A stretch of DNA of 64,000 nucleotides from Nonomuraea turcica (GTDB lineage Bacteria; Actinomycetota; Actinomycetes; Streptosporangiales; Streptosporangiaceae). The notes below the pieces were generated by a model. That model made no database searches, was not told the origin of the DNA, and saw only the letters and a program-made list of their open reading frames with translations. Positions 55,340 through 63,308 of the stretch are shown piece by piece. Where the stretch lies: assembly GCF_030718205.1 (NCBI RefSeq), contig NZ_JAUZQF010000006.1:62001-126000 (forward strand), in the 5' to 3' direction. The position numbers and the translations under genes are program-made. Numbering within the stretch: position 1 is the first letter of the stretch; every line of letters starts with the position of its first letter.

Positions 55340-55744
55340 TCAGGAGCCGTCCCCGGCGAGCGCGACGGCGTCCACCTCGAACAGCATGCCGGGCAGGGCG
55401 AGCGCAGCCACTCCGGTGAGTGTCTGCGTGGGGGGAAGGTCCCCCCAGATCCCATGGATGGCCTTGGCGAGGATCTCCAGTTTGGCGGCGTCGTGGCCGA
55501 CGATATGGGTGCGGATTTGCACCACGTGGCTGTAGTCCAGATCGGTCGCGGCCAGCGCGCTGCTCAGGTTCGCGAACGACTGCTCAACCTGCTCGGCGAA
55601 GTCCTCAGAGGTGACGTGGCCGTCGCTGTCGGAGGCGTACTGGCCCGCGATGAAGACGATCTCTCCGGAGGCGCGTGCGATGTGGCTGTAGCCGAATCCG
55701 ACCGGGTTGTGCAGGGTCTTGGGGTTGATGATGGTGTGGGTCAT
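55340..55744 (-). CDS. RidA family protein
   Basis: A 134-residue RidA/YjgF-type protein. The fold is seen in YSHIARASGEIVFIAGQYA, VEQSFANLSSALAATDLDYS and ALALPGMLFEVDAVAL. RidA proteins hydrolyse reactive enamines; here the usual C-terminal Glu is in LFEVDAVA, but the substrate is unknown. ATG at 55744. It lies 21 bases after the MFS transporter gene on the same strand, so it is probably co-transcribed with it and controlled by the Rrf2 protein. Confidence 0.88.
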   Translation of the reverse strand: MTHTIINPKTLHNPVGFGYSHIARASGEIVFIAGQYASDSDGHVTSEDFAEQVEQSFANLSSALAATDLDYSHVVQIRTHIVGHDAAKLEILAKAIHGIWGDLPPTQTLTGVAALALPGMLFEVDAVALAGDGS

Positions 55745-55765
55745 GGTTGGGTCCCTTCTGATGAG

Positions 55766-56938
55766 TTAGAGCGTCTGCTTGTTGCGGACGGCGACGGTTA
55801 GTGCGGCGACCAGGGTCAGCCCGCAGGCCACCCACAAGACGCCGACGGTGGCGCTCTGGTCGGCGGTGAGCCCGCCGACCAGAGCGCCGAAGGCGATGGA
55901 CAGATTGAAGGCCGCCACGAAAAGTGATGACGCGGATTCGGTCATGTCGGGTGCGGCCCGGAGCATCCAGGTCTGCAGCGTCACTGAGACCCCGCCGTAG
56001 GCCAGGCCCCATACGACCAGCAGGACGGTGCCTGTGAGCGGCCCCGCGGCAGCGAGGGCGAACAGCGCCGTGGCCGCGGCGAGGGTGGCGGCGATCAGCA
56101 GGAGCGTTCCGCTCAGTTGCCTGGACACCCGGTGGCCGGCGACGAAGTTGCCGGCGATGCCCGCCAGGCCGTACAGCATCAGCACCGCGCCGATCAGGCT
56201 GTCGTCGAGCCCTGCGAGATCGTGAAGCAGGGGGCGGACGAAGGTGTAAGCGGCGAAGTGCCCGCTGATCAGCAAGACGGTGACGACCACGCCGACCCGC
56301 ACGCCCATGTTCGTCCGCAAAAGTGCGGACAGGTCGGCGAAGTTGATCGTCTTCTGCGAGGGCAGGCGAGGCACCAGGAGAAGCAGCCCGGCCAGCGCGG
56401 TCAGGCCCAGGACTCCGACGGCGGCGAATCCACCCCGCCATCCGGCGACCTCCCCGATCAGCGTCCCGGCTGGAACACCGAGCACGGAGGCCGTGGAGAC
56501 GCCGCCGAAGATGACGGCGGTCGCGGCGCCAGCCTGCTGGGGCGGCACCAGCCGAGCGGCGAGCCCGCCCGCAATGGCCGAGAAGCCTCCGACGCTCACC
56601 CCGATCACGACACGGGCCGCCAGCACGACGGCGAAGTGCGGAGCGAGCGCGCAGATCAGGTTCGCCGCCGCCATCAGGCCGACCAGCCAGGCCAGCATGA
56701 GCCGCCGGTCCACCGCTGCACCCCGTACGGTGAGCAGGGGCGCGGTCAGTCCGGCGACGAGCCCCGGCACGGTGACCATCAGCCCGGCCGTGCCCGCGGA
56801 GACGTCCAGCGCCTCGCCGATCGGTGTGAGCAGGCCCACGGGCAGAAGCTCCGACGTCATCAACGAGAAGATTCCCAGCGTTACCGCCAGAACCGCGAGC
56901 CATCCCCGCGTCTTTTCCTCTAACTGGATAGGAAACAT
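55766..56938 (-). CDS. MFS efflux transporter (DHA1/AraJ-like)
   Basis: A 390-residue protein with about 12 membrane helices, of the drug:H+ antiporter-1 type. The start segment has SLMTSELLPVGLLTPIGEALDVSAG, as in AraJ-like carriers, and a mid-protein motif LGVPAGTLIGEVAGWRGGF as in DHA1 antiporters. Substrate unknown. ATG at 56938, with a degenerate copy of the Rrf2 operator over its start, so the Rrf2 protein 42 bases upstream probably represses it. Confidence 0.9.
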   Translation of the reverse strand: MFPIQLEEKTRGWLAVLAVTLGIFSLMTSELLPVGLLTPIGEALDVSAGTAGLMVTVPGLVAGLTAPLLTVRGAAVDRRLMLAWLVGLMAAANLICALAPHFAVVLAARVVIGVSVGGFSAIAGGLAARLVPPQQAGAATAVIFGGVSTASVLGVPAGTLIGEVAGWRGGFAAVGVLGLTALAGLLLLVPRLPSQKTINFADLSALLRTNMGVRVGVVVTVLLISGHFAAYTFVRPLLHDLAGLDDSLIGAVLMLYGLAGIAGNFVAGHRVSRQLSGTLLLIAATLAAATALFALAAAGPLTGTVLLVVWGLAYGGVSVTLQTWMLRAAPDMTESASSLFVAAFNLSIAFGALVGGLTADQSATVGVLWVACGLTLVAALTVAVRNKQTL

Positions 56939-56947
56939 CTAGAATTT
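56919..56947. promoter_or_regulatory. Degenerate Rrf2-type operator at the MFS start
   Basis: CTGGATA, a five-base gap, then CATCTAGAAT resembles the palindrome at 57465-57493. The right arm matches 9 of 12 bases and the left arm 7 of 12. It covers the MFS start codon. Confidence 0.5.
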
Positions 56948-56980
56948 TCTCCAAAGGAAGACCTTCTTGCGAGAAGGCAT

Positions 56981-57466
56981 TCAGGCTCGCCGGTTCCGCA
57001 GCCCATGGCGCGTCTGGCCCGGCACCGCAGGAAACCGCGACTCGACCGTGACCTTCACGTCGGCCAAGGTCTGACCGGCCAGCTCTTTCCGCCAGGCCAG
57101 CTCAGCCTTCCGCATGACCTGGGAGATCACGCACGTACTCCGATAGTCGATCTCCATCTCGCCGTCCGGGGCGTCGCGCAGGATCTCAGCGCATCGGAAC
57201 ACTTCCTCAGAGCCTTCGATGGCCACCACCACGTCCAGCACAGTGATGTCCTCCGGCATGCGAGCGAGTTGAAACCCGCCTCGCGGGCCGGAGGTCGACG
57301 ACACGATTCCGGATCGCGCCAGCGCCTGCAACTGCTTGTTGAGGTAAGCGGGAGGCAGCTTGAAGTAATCGGCCAGGGCGGCGGCCGGCACGGGATAGTC
57401 GTCCTCGACCCAGGCCAGGTTCAGGCATGTGTGCAACGCCCACTCCACGCCCTCACTCATCTGCAT
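56981..57466 (-). CDS. Rrf2-family transcription regulator
   Basis: A 161-residue winged-helix regulator. The HTH is AALADYFKLPPAYLNKQLQAL, followed by the Rrf2 wing SGIVSSTSGPRGGFQLAR. The Cys found in iron-sulfur members are not all present: only FRCAE and STCVIS are seen, so a cluster is doubtful and it may sense something else. Start is ATG at 57466; an upstream TTG frame is not needed. A perfect 12-base inverted repeat covers its start, and a weaker one covers the MFS start, so it probably represses both. It follows the promoter and precedes the MFS-RidA pair. Confidence 0.87.
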   Translation of the reverse strand: MQMSEGVEWALHTCLNLAWVEDDYPVPAAALADYFKLPPAYLNKQLQALARSGIVSSTSGPRGGFQLARMPEDITVLDVVVAIEGSEEVFRCAEILRDAPDGEMEIDYRSTCVISQVMRKAELAWRKELAGQTLADVKVTVESRFPAVPGQTRHGLRNRRA

Positions 57467-57493
57467 ATTCTGGATAATACATATCCAGAATAT
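57465..57493. promoter_or_regulatory. Perfect Rrf2 operator palindrome
   Basis: Arms ATATTCTGGATA and TATCCAGAATAT are perfect 12-base inverted repeats around a five-base centre. The site overlaps the start codon of the Rrf2 gene, fitting strong autoregulation. Confidence 0.75.
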
Positions 57494-57609
57494 TCCATGC
57501 AACGCGGCGACACTCTCCGCGCCGCAGTGCTGGCGTGAGGGGCAGATGTCGTGGCTGAGCCACTCCCCGGACGGGCGCGCGGGTGGTCACCACCCGCGAC
57601 CGAAGATCG

Positions 57610-58137
57610 CTAGTACCTGCGGCAATCGTGCTTGGCGAGAACCAACGTCATCCCGGCGACCTGGTTGGTCTTGTTAGACACGTAGAAGAGGTAGAGCGCC
57701 TTCTTGTTGCCCGGCACGCCGGCCGTCGGATAGCCGCCCGGACCACGCCGCAGGTCGGGGTAGGCGGTCTTCAGTTGCGCCCTGGTGGAGCCGATGCCGA
57801 TGCCCTGGGGCGTCTTGAGGCCAGAGGGCGCGACGATCATGGTCACGCCGTACTTCTGGGAGATGTACATCCCCACCCGGTAGTTGGGGTACGGGTTCTC
57901 CTTCAGGTCCCAGCCCGTGCATCTGGCGTGGTCCCCGACTGATTTGCGGACGATTCTCCCGGTCGCTTTGGCCTTCGCGGCGCTCATGCCGAGCTTCAGG
58001 TTGCCGTACCCGTACGGTCCCAGCGTCGCCTTCTGGGTGGCGAACGCGGCGGGCGCGACGGCGGCCGGCACGAGCCCGCCCGCCAGCGCCACTACCAACG
58101 CCGAGCGGCCGATCCGTAGGGCGTTGGTTCGGTTCAT
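57610..58137 (-). CDS. Secreted hypothetical protein
   Basis: A 175-residue exported protein with a clean signal peptide (to about AAFATQK). The mature part begins LGPYGYGNLKLGMSAAKAKA, and GIGIGSTRAQLKTAYPDLR is a second copy of the same short pattern; both are like the repeated motif of secreted lipoprotein-like families with SmpA/BLIP-type folds. It has two Cys, in HARCTGW and KHDCRRY. Start is ATG at 58137. Function unknown. Confidence 0.75.
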   Translation of the reverse strand: MNRTNALRIGRSALVVALAGGLVPAAVAPAAFATQKATLGPYGYGNLKLGMSAAKAKATGRIVRKSVGDHARCTGWDLKENPYPNYRVGMYISQKYGVTMIVAPSGLKTPQGIGIGSTRAQLKTAYPDLRRGPGGYPTAGVPGNKKALYLFYVSNKTNQVAGMTLVLAKHDCRRY

Positions 58138-58772
58138 AGTGTTTTCTCCTTGATCTTTGACTTGATCACCTTAGTGATAGTTCGGATTGGTTGTTGGGGA
58201 TTCGCGAGTTGCGGGCAGGCGCCGCCGCACCCGGATCACCTACCGGCGCTGGCTTTCACGAAATCGGCCCTCTCGGAGATCCCTCATGTGGTGGCATTCG
58301 ATCGACTGCCTCAAGCGGGACGGCCGCCACTGCGGCGTGCTCGTCCACCGCGGCTTGTGGATCCACAACCTGCCCAGCTCAGGTTGTGGCGCCGCTTGCG
58401 CGGGCACGGGCCGGTGGTGGACGAGTACGGTCCGCACCGATTCGGCGGCGATGCGGCGCTGACCGCCTGCCGCTCCCAGGCGGTCAAGCGCTCCGCCGTG
58501 AGCTTCGCGATCTGCTCGCACAGGAGGTTGGACTTGGTCACGAGCCAGCTCGGCGGTGCGGCGGCGAGCAAGGGAGGCGAGTTCCTGCTCCGCCGCCGGT
58601 CTTCCGCCTCCTTCGCCCCCTCCGGGGTGGCCGGGAACCGTGAACGCCTCGCGGAGCTCCTGGCGATCTGCGCCTGACCTAGTGCATGTCTCGGAAAGCC
58701 ACCTGCGTCCTGGATGTGGCGCTGCCCGAATACGCCTGGTCGGGCCGGTACAGCTGCTGATCTAATGCGCAG
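58138..58772. other. Gap without an intact gene
   Basis: No convincing gene on either strand. The minus strand near 58460-58580 gives a protein-like scrap, ELASLARRRTAELVTKSNLL then CEQIAKLTAERLTAWE, probably left from a coiled-coil or element-borne gene, but it has no start or known family. Confidence 0.4.
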
Positions 58773-59732
58773 ATGGAGATCTCGCCCAAGGCCGAAGCAG
58801 CCCCAGCCGCTGATCCGTGGCCCGGATACTTCGGCGACCGCGGACACCCAGGGGCCAGCCGTATCGGCGCCGGCGTCGAGGGCGTCGTCTACAGGCTGGG
58901 CGACGGCAAGGTCGCCAAGGTGTGGACCGGTCGGCCGCCGACCGAGCTCACCCGCCAGGTTTATGCGGACATCGCACGACACCGACTGCCATTCGCCACC
59001 CCGGAGATCTTCGAGGTCCAGGAGCACGAGGGCATCGTGGTGACGTACGAGCGTGAGCTACCTGGCGTCCCAATGCGTCGCGATTCCGCGCACGCGGACT
59101 ACGAGCGCACGCTGCCCGTCCACCACAGGAACGCGCTGCTTGCCGTCCTGCGTGGCCTCGCCTCGGTGCCGGGTACGGACGCGATGCGCCAGCTGACCGT
59201 CCAGGGCGATGACCGTCCGCTGTGGCAGGATCACGACCGCTTCCAGGACGCGCTCGCGGCCCTGGTCGTTCGAGCAGCGGCCCGGCACGGCGCTGCGCTG
59301 GCCGGGCAGGTGCCGAACTTCGGCGCGGGGGTCGAACGCACGCTGAACGCCCTGCGGTCGCTTCCCGATGCTCCGGTCACAGCGATCCACGGCGACCTCG
59401 TCCCGCCCAACATCCATACCGACGCCGCCAGCCGACCCGTCGCCGTACTCGACTTCGGCTTCTATACGACCGCAGGCGACCCGGCCTTCGAGGCGGCCGT
59501 CACCGCAGCCGTCTGGGACATGTACGGCCCGTACGCCGAGGAGAACACCGCGGAACTCACCCGGTTCTTCGCACAGGAACTCGGCTACGCGCCCGCCGCC
59601 CTCACCGTCTACCAGGCCGTATACGCCCTCACCACCTACGATCTCTTCGGCATGGACGACAACGACGGGCACTTCCGATGGTGCGCCGAGCAGTTGCGCC
59701 GCAACACCCTGTTCAGCGCCCAGGTGTCGTGA
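58773..59732 (+). CDS. Aminoglycoside-phosphotransferase-like kinase
   Basis: A 319-residue protein kinase-like fold enzyme of the APH family. The nucleotide-binding start is RIGAGVEGVVYRLGDGKVAK with the catalytic Lys, the catalytic loop is IHGDLVPPNI (Asp208), and the metal-binding Asp is in VLDFGF (Asp227). Substrates in this family range from antibiotics to small metabolites, so resistance cannot be claimed. ATG at 58773. It stands alone; 59733-60072 downstream holds only fragments. Confidence 0.85.
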   Translation: MEISPKAEAAPAADPWPGYFGDRGHPGASRIGAGVEGVVYRLGDGKVAKVWTGRPPTELTRQVYADIARHRLPFATPEIFEVQEHEGIVVTYERELPGVPMRRDSAHADYERTLPVHHRNALLAVLRGLASVPGTDAMRQLTVQGDDRPLWQDHDRFQDALAALVVRAAARHGAALAGQVPNFGAGVERTLNALRSLPDAPVTAIHGDLVPPNIHTDAASRPVAVLDFGFYTTAGDPAFEAAVTAAVWDMYGPYAEENTAELTRFFAQELGYAPAALTVYQAVYALTTYDLFGMDDNDGHFRWCAEQLRRNTLFSAQVS

Positions 59733-60072
59733 CTACAGCCACTTCTTCCACGCCAGCGTCTGGTCGGCCGGTAACTGCCATCTCGCGGACCTGTTCGTGG
59801 ACCAGGAAATGCGGAGGCAGTACGCCCGTCCTGGGTGGGCCGAACTCTTAATTGTCGTCAGGTAAGGGAGCCCATCGTCCTAGGCGTCAAGGAACGGCCG
59901 ACAGCACCCGGGAGGCGCGGCGGCGGGTCGTTCGACGTGGACCACGCCATGACGCGGCTGGGGGTGCGGGTTCCGGTGGACGCCTGGCCGTTGGCCTGGC
60001 ACGCCGCCTCCTACACGGGCGGCACATGGAACGTACTGGGCTGAAGAAGGCTCAGGAGGCGGTCGTGCCTCG

Positions 60073-60605
60073 ATGGGAGCGGACACGCCGCTTCCGCATC
60101 TACTCCTCCAAGCGCATCCCGGACCGTTGCAAACCCGTGCCTACATCGCCGCCATCCTGTCGGCACTCATGCGGCGTCGCGGTCTCCGAGACGATGTCGA
60201 GGCAGCGGTTCAGATGCGGGTGGACAAGCAGCACGTCATCCACGAGGGCGACCATCGGTTCGCCGTTGTTCTGGAGGAGAGCGTCCCACGCGCGCCAATC
60301 GCAGGGGCCGACGTCATGGCAGGACAACTCGGCCATCTGCTCACGGTGAGCGCCCTACCCTCGATTTCGCTCAGCATCATCCCCCTCGACGCCCACCGGT
60401 CCACCATGTGGCCTGTGGAGGATTCTTCATGTTCGACGACGCAGAGGTCACCGTCGAACTCGTCTCCGGCCACCTCAGGGTCACACAGCCCCACGAGATC
60501 GCCCTGTACGCCGGGGCGTTCGCCGAACTGGCCGCCCTGGCGGTGTCCGGCAAAGCCGCACGCACATTGATCACCAAGGCGATCCAAGCCGTCGATGGCC
60601 AGTAG
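60073..60605 (+). pseudogene. DUF5753-type XRE regulator, truncated and frameshifted
   Basis: The first frame carries PLQTRAYIAAILSALMRRRG and VMAGQLGHLLTVSALPSISL, the ligand-like half of actinobacterial XRE/DUF5753 regulators. Around 60415 it shifts: a second frame, FFMFDDAEVTVELVSGHLRV to TLITKAIQAVDGQ, completes the family's C-terminus. The N-terminal HTH is absent. Joining the frames restores the family pattern, so one base has been lost or gained. The gene should be non-functional. Confidence 0.75.
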
Positions 60606-60693
60606 CGCCCTGACGGCGCGCTGCCATTTGGAGGCGCGGTGGAGCAGATCATGAGCCGTGGCGGCAGTTCGCCTGCTGTCGTATCGTCCCGGG

Positions 60694-61587
60694 ATGGCGA
60701 GGACATTGCGGCTGGCGGTCGCGCAAAGCACGGTGCCTGAGGATCCGACCGATCCGAGGAAGCTACGGGCGAGTGGGGCGGAAGTGCGCAGCCTGATGCG
60801 GGAGGCCGCCGCGGCCGGTGCGCGACTGGTGCAGTTCCCAGAAGGAGCGATCACATATCCGAGCAAGCACGTGATGTCTTCCGGCTCGCCTGGAACACTG
60901 GCAGTGGCGGACTGGAGCCGCGTCCCTTGGGACGTGCTGCGCGAGGAGGCCGAGTCGATCGCGAGCCTGGCCGGAGAGCTTCGCCTCTGGGTGGCCTTCG
61001 GCTCGATCCACCCACTGACCTCGCCGAACCGGCCGCACAACAGCCTGTATGTGGTCAGCGACCGGGGGCACCTGGTTGCAGGGTATGACAAGCGATTCTT
61101 GTCGAACACCGAGATTTCTTTCATGTATTCGCCCGGTTCGTCGCCGATCGTCTTCGAGATCGACGGGATCCGGTTCGGGTGCGCTCTGTGCATCGAAGCG
61201 GAGTTCCCCGAGGTGTTCGCTGAGTACGAGCGACTGAACGTGCACTGCGTACTGTTGTCGGTGATGGTCGACGACGCGGCCCGAGCGGTTGTCGCACAGG
61301 CATACGGCAGGCTGTACGGCTACTGGCTCGGGTACTCCGTCCCGGCCCAGTTCAGCGCAACTGTGCCCTCAGGGATCGTCGCACCCGGCGGTCGCTGGCT
61401 GGCGCGCTGCCCGGGGGACGGCCGGTCGGCGCTGGCCGTGGCCGATCTCGACCTTGACGCGACAGATGAGGATATTGATGTGTCCGTTCGCCTCGCCCGG
61501 CCATGGCGTCGCCTGGCACGCGCGGGGCTCTATGACGACCGGATGGTGCGGGGGGATCCTCGGAGCGAGACACGCACGGCGTTCTGA
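60694..61587 (+). CDS. Carbon-nitrogen hydrolase (nitrilase superfamily)
   Basis: A 297-residue amidase or nitrilase-type enzyme. The Glu-Lys-Cys triad is visible: FPEG (Glu50), YDKRFL (Lys133) and CALCIEAEFPE (Cys166). The family hydrolyses amides or nitriles; which one is unknown. ATG at 60694 (MARTLRLAVAQ) is preferred; an earlier GTG at 60658 is possible. It is a single gene in the patchwork region. Downstream, 61588-61865 has no supported gene. Confidence 0.88.
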   Translation: MARTLRLAVAQSTVPEDPTDPRKLRASGAEVRSLMREAAAAGARLVQFPEGAITYPSKHVMSSGSPGTLAVADWSRVPWDVLREEAESIASLAGELRLWVAFGSIHPLTSPNRPHNSLYVVSDRGHLVAGYDKRFLSNTEISFMYSPGSSPIVFEIDGIRFGCALCIEAEFPEVFAEYERLNVHCVLLSVMVDDAARAVVAQAYGRLYGYWLGYSVPAQFSATVPSGIVAPGGRWLARCPGDGRSALAVADLDLDATDEDIDVSVRLARPWRRLARAGLYDDRMVRGDPRSETRTAF

Positions 61588-61865
61588 TCGGGCGACCGTG
61601 GCAGTCGGCGAAAGGCTTCGGCGCAACAGGCAGGACGGCGTACGTTCCCGGTAAAGAAGCCGCCTGTCCTGATTCTGAGAGAGAGTCCAGTCCATCACCA
61701 GTTGGGTGTGACGCTTGCGGAAGAGGTAGGCGAAGCGGTCGGAGGTGATGAGGGCGGGGCTGGGTACAAAGCCGTGCCCACTGCCAATGCAAGCCGTTGG
61801 CGCTCACGAACTTTTCATCGTGCGGGAGCGACCAATCATGGAGTCGATCATTACGGAGGCCGTTG

Positions 61866-62276
61866 ATGACTTCGCCCTTGGCTGTGGCACCGCCGCTGGC
61901 CCGCCCGAACCGGTCCAGCCGGCTGAGGGGTTTCGGGCTGATAGCTCTTGGCATCGCGCTGGGTGCGACGCTGTCCGTCGCGGCGCGGTGGCCGCAGTCC
62001 GAGGTGGTCTACCGCAGCGATCAGCCGGCCACCGTGGCGTACGACGACGATTCAAAGCATCTGCTGGCCTTGGTTCGCGAGAGCGCCCTTCTCGGGGAGT
62101 CGCACCAGATCCTCGTCGGCCGGGATCCCAGCCTTTCCTACGGCCACCGGGTGGACATCGAAACGTCCGCCGACTCCATCAAGACGACCACGTGGACGAC
62201 CGCTGGGGTGCGGGTGCTTTTCGACACCGGCCATGAGCTGTTCATCCCCGCCAGGTATTTCATCGGCGGCCGGTGA
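61866..62276 (+). CDS. Single-pass membrane protein, hypothetical
   Basis: A 136-residue protein with a basic N-terminus, one helix (GFGLIALGIALGATLSVAA) and a small soluble domain outside, with HLLALVRESALLGESHQIL and a C-terminal ELFIPARYFIGG. No family is recognised. Start is ATG at 61866; longer frames have no support. Its stop overlaps a possible small frame starting with GTG at 62273. Confidence 0.55.
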   Translation: MTSPLAVAPPLARPNRSSRLRGFGLIALGIALGATLSVAARWPQSEVVYRSDQPATVAYDDDSKHLLALVRESALLGESHQILVGRDPSLSYGHRVDIETSADSIKTTTWTTAGVRVLFDTGHELFIPARYFIGGR

Positions 62277-62464
62277 CCCGGACAGGGCCAACGCCCATCC
62301 TGGCCCAGCTGGTCGAGGACGCGATCCCGCGCTGGGCCACCCGGCTGGAGCGTGTTTCCGCGGAGCCCGAGGAACTGGAGGAGCGGGTGCGGGCGGTCGG
62401 GGCCGTAGCTTTGGTTCCGCGACAGAAAAGGGGGGATTCCGTTGGAGGCCAGGGACAACCTTAG
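62273..62464 (+). CDS. Possible 63-residue protein
   Basis: A short frame from GTG, overlapping the previous stop by GTGA. It encodes TPILAQLVEDAIPRWATRLE and a helical acidic stretch EPEELEERVRAVG. Coupling and composition are in its favour, but there is no family support. Confidence 0.3.
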   Translation: MTRTGPTPILAQLVEDAIPRWATRLERVSAEPEELEERVRAVGAVALVPRQKRGDSVGGQGQP

Positions 62465-62566
62465 CCTCCGCGAGTCGTTTCTGGGGGCCGAGTGATCAAC
62501 CGGAACCCATAAGGACCCGGACAAGATCGTCACTTTCCTTGTCTGCGAGCCACCCCCAAGCAGCGA

Positions 62567-62608
62567 ACATGTTCATTAAGATGTTCATCGACATGTTAAT
62601 GAACATGT
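62567..62608. repeat. 13-base inverted repeat with ATGTTCAT units
   Basis: Arms ACATGTTCATTAA and TTAATGAACATGT are perfect inverted copies around a 16-base centre that itself holds GATGTTCATCGACATG. The block is clearly richer in A and T than its surroundings. The rest of 62465-62792 shows no gene. It could be an operator, a hairpin or a protein-binding site of an element. Confidence 0.6.
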
Positions 62609-62792
62609 CGAGTGGAGGGAGCCTGAACTCGTAGTCGCGGGACTCCTGGGCCCTCGCCGCGCAACACCACGAACTCGTTCCATGCTGTGAAAGTCGACCC
62701 ACCGCCCAGGATGCGAAGGTCAACGGGAAAGTTTGTGTCCGGACGCAGAGGAATTCGGGGACCGCTTGAGGTGGTCTGACCCTTGATCCGGG

Positions 62793-63098
62793 TCAGCTTG
62801 CCTCGCGGAGCGGCTGAAACTGAACGTTGAGCCGCACTTCGAGTGCTTCAGCGAGACGTTCCAGCATGGGGATGGTGGGCATGGTGCCTCCGGCCTCGAA
62901 GCGCGCGACCGCGGGCTGCTTGAGGCCGGTCCGCTCAGCCAGTTCAGCCTGCGTAAGCCCGAGTTCCTCGCGGCGCTGCCGTACCGCCTCCCCCAACTCG
63001 AACCGAAGGCGAGCGGCCTCATAAGCGGCACCGGCACCTGGACGGCTCATGATCTCGGCACGCTTGTCGGCCCACGCCTTGCGCTCAGCCATGGCCAT
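62793..63098 (-). CDS. XRE-family antitoxin-like regulator
   Basis: A 101-residue HigA-type protein. The HTH is LTQAELAERTGLKQPAVARFE and the next stretch, AGGTMPTIPMLERLAEALE, completes the typical HigA domain. ATG at 63098 shares one base with the preceding toxin's TGA; a GTG one codon earlier is possible, and GAGGAG lies just upstream. It follows a truncated toxin, so it is probably the surviving antitoxin of a HigBA-like pair and can still repress its own promoter if that is still present. Confidence 0.88.
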   Translation of the reverse strand: MAMAERKAWADKRAEIMSRPGAGAAYEAARLRFELGEAVRQRREELGLTQAELAERTGLKQPAVARFEAGGTMPTIPMLERLAEALEVRLNVQFQPLREAS

Positions 63099-63308
63099 CA
63101 CTCCTCGTCTGCCGTGTGCGCCTCGGCGATACAGCGCTCCACGGCCCGTATCGCCCGCTCGATCTCACCGGCCTCGCGCATCCGCTGCTTCTTGAACACC
63201 GTGAGCAGGATGATCCTCCTACCCGAAGCGATCCAGTACGTGATGCGCACAGCCTCGCGAGAGAGATGCGGCCGAGGCGGATCATCCGCGGTGAGAGGCC
63301 GGGGCTGG
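63098..63308 (-). pseudogene. N-terminally truncated RelE/HigB-type toxin
   Basis: The frame ends with TYWIASGRRIILLTVFKKQR, then AGEIERAIRAVERCIAEAHT and a TGA sharing a base with the antitoxin start. This is the C-terminal half of phage-derived HigB toxins. The N-terminal half is missing: upstream the frame enters the end of the SDR gene. An in-frame GTG at 63250 would give about 50 residues, too few for a working toxin. Confidence 0.72.

Noticed and set aside
58773..59732. Aminoglycoside resistance gene
   Set aside because: The fold is that of the APH family, but substrates in it vary widely and nothing here points to an antibiotic.
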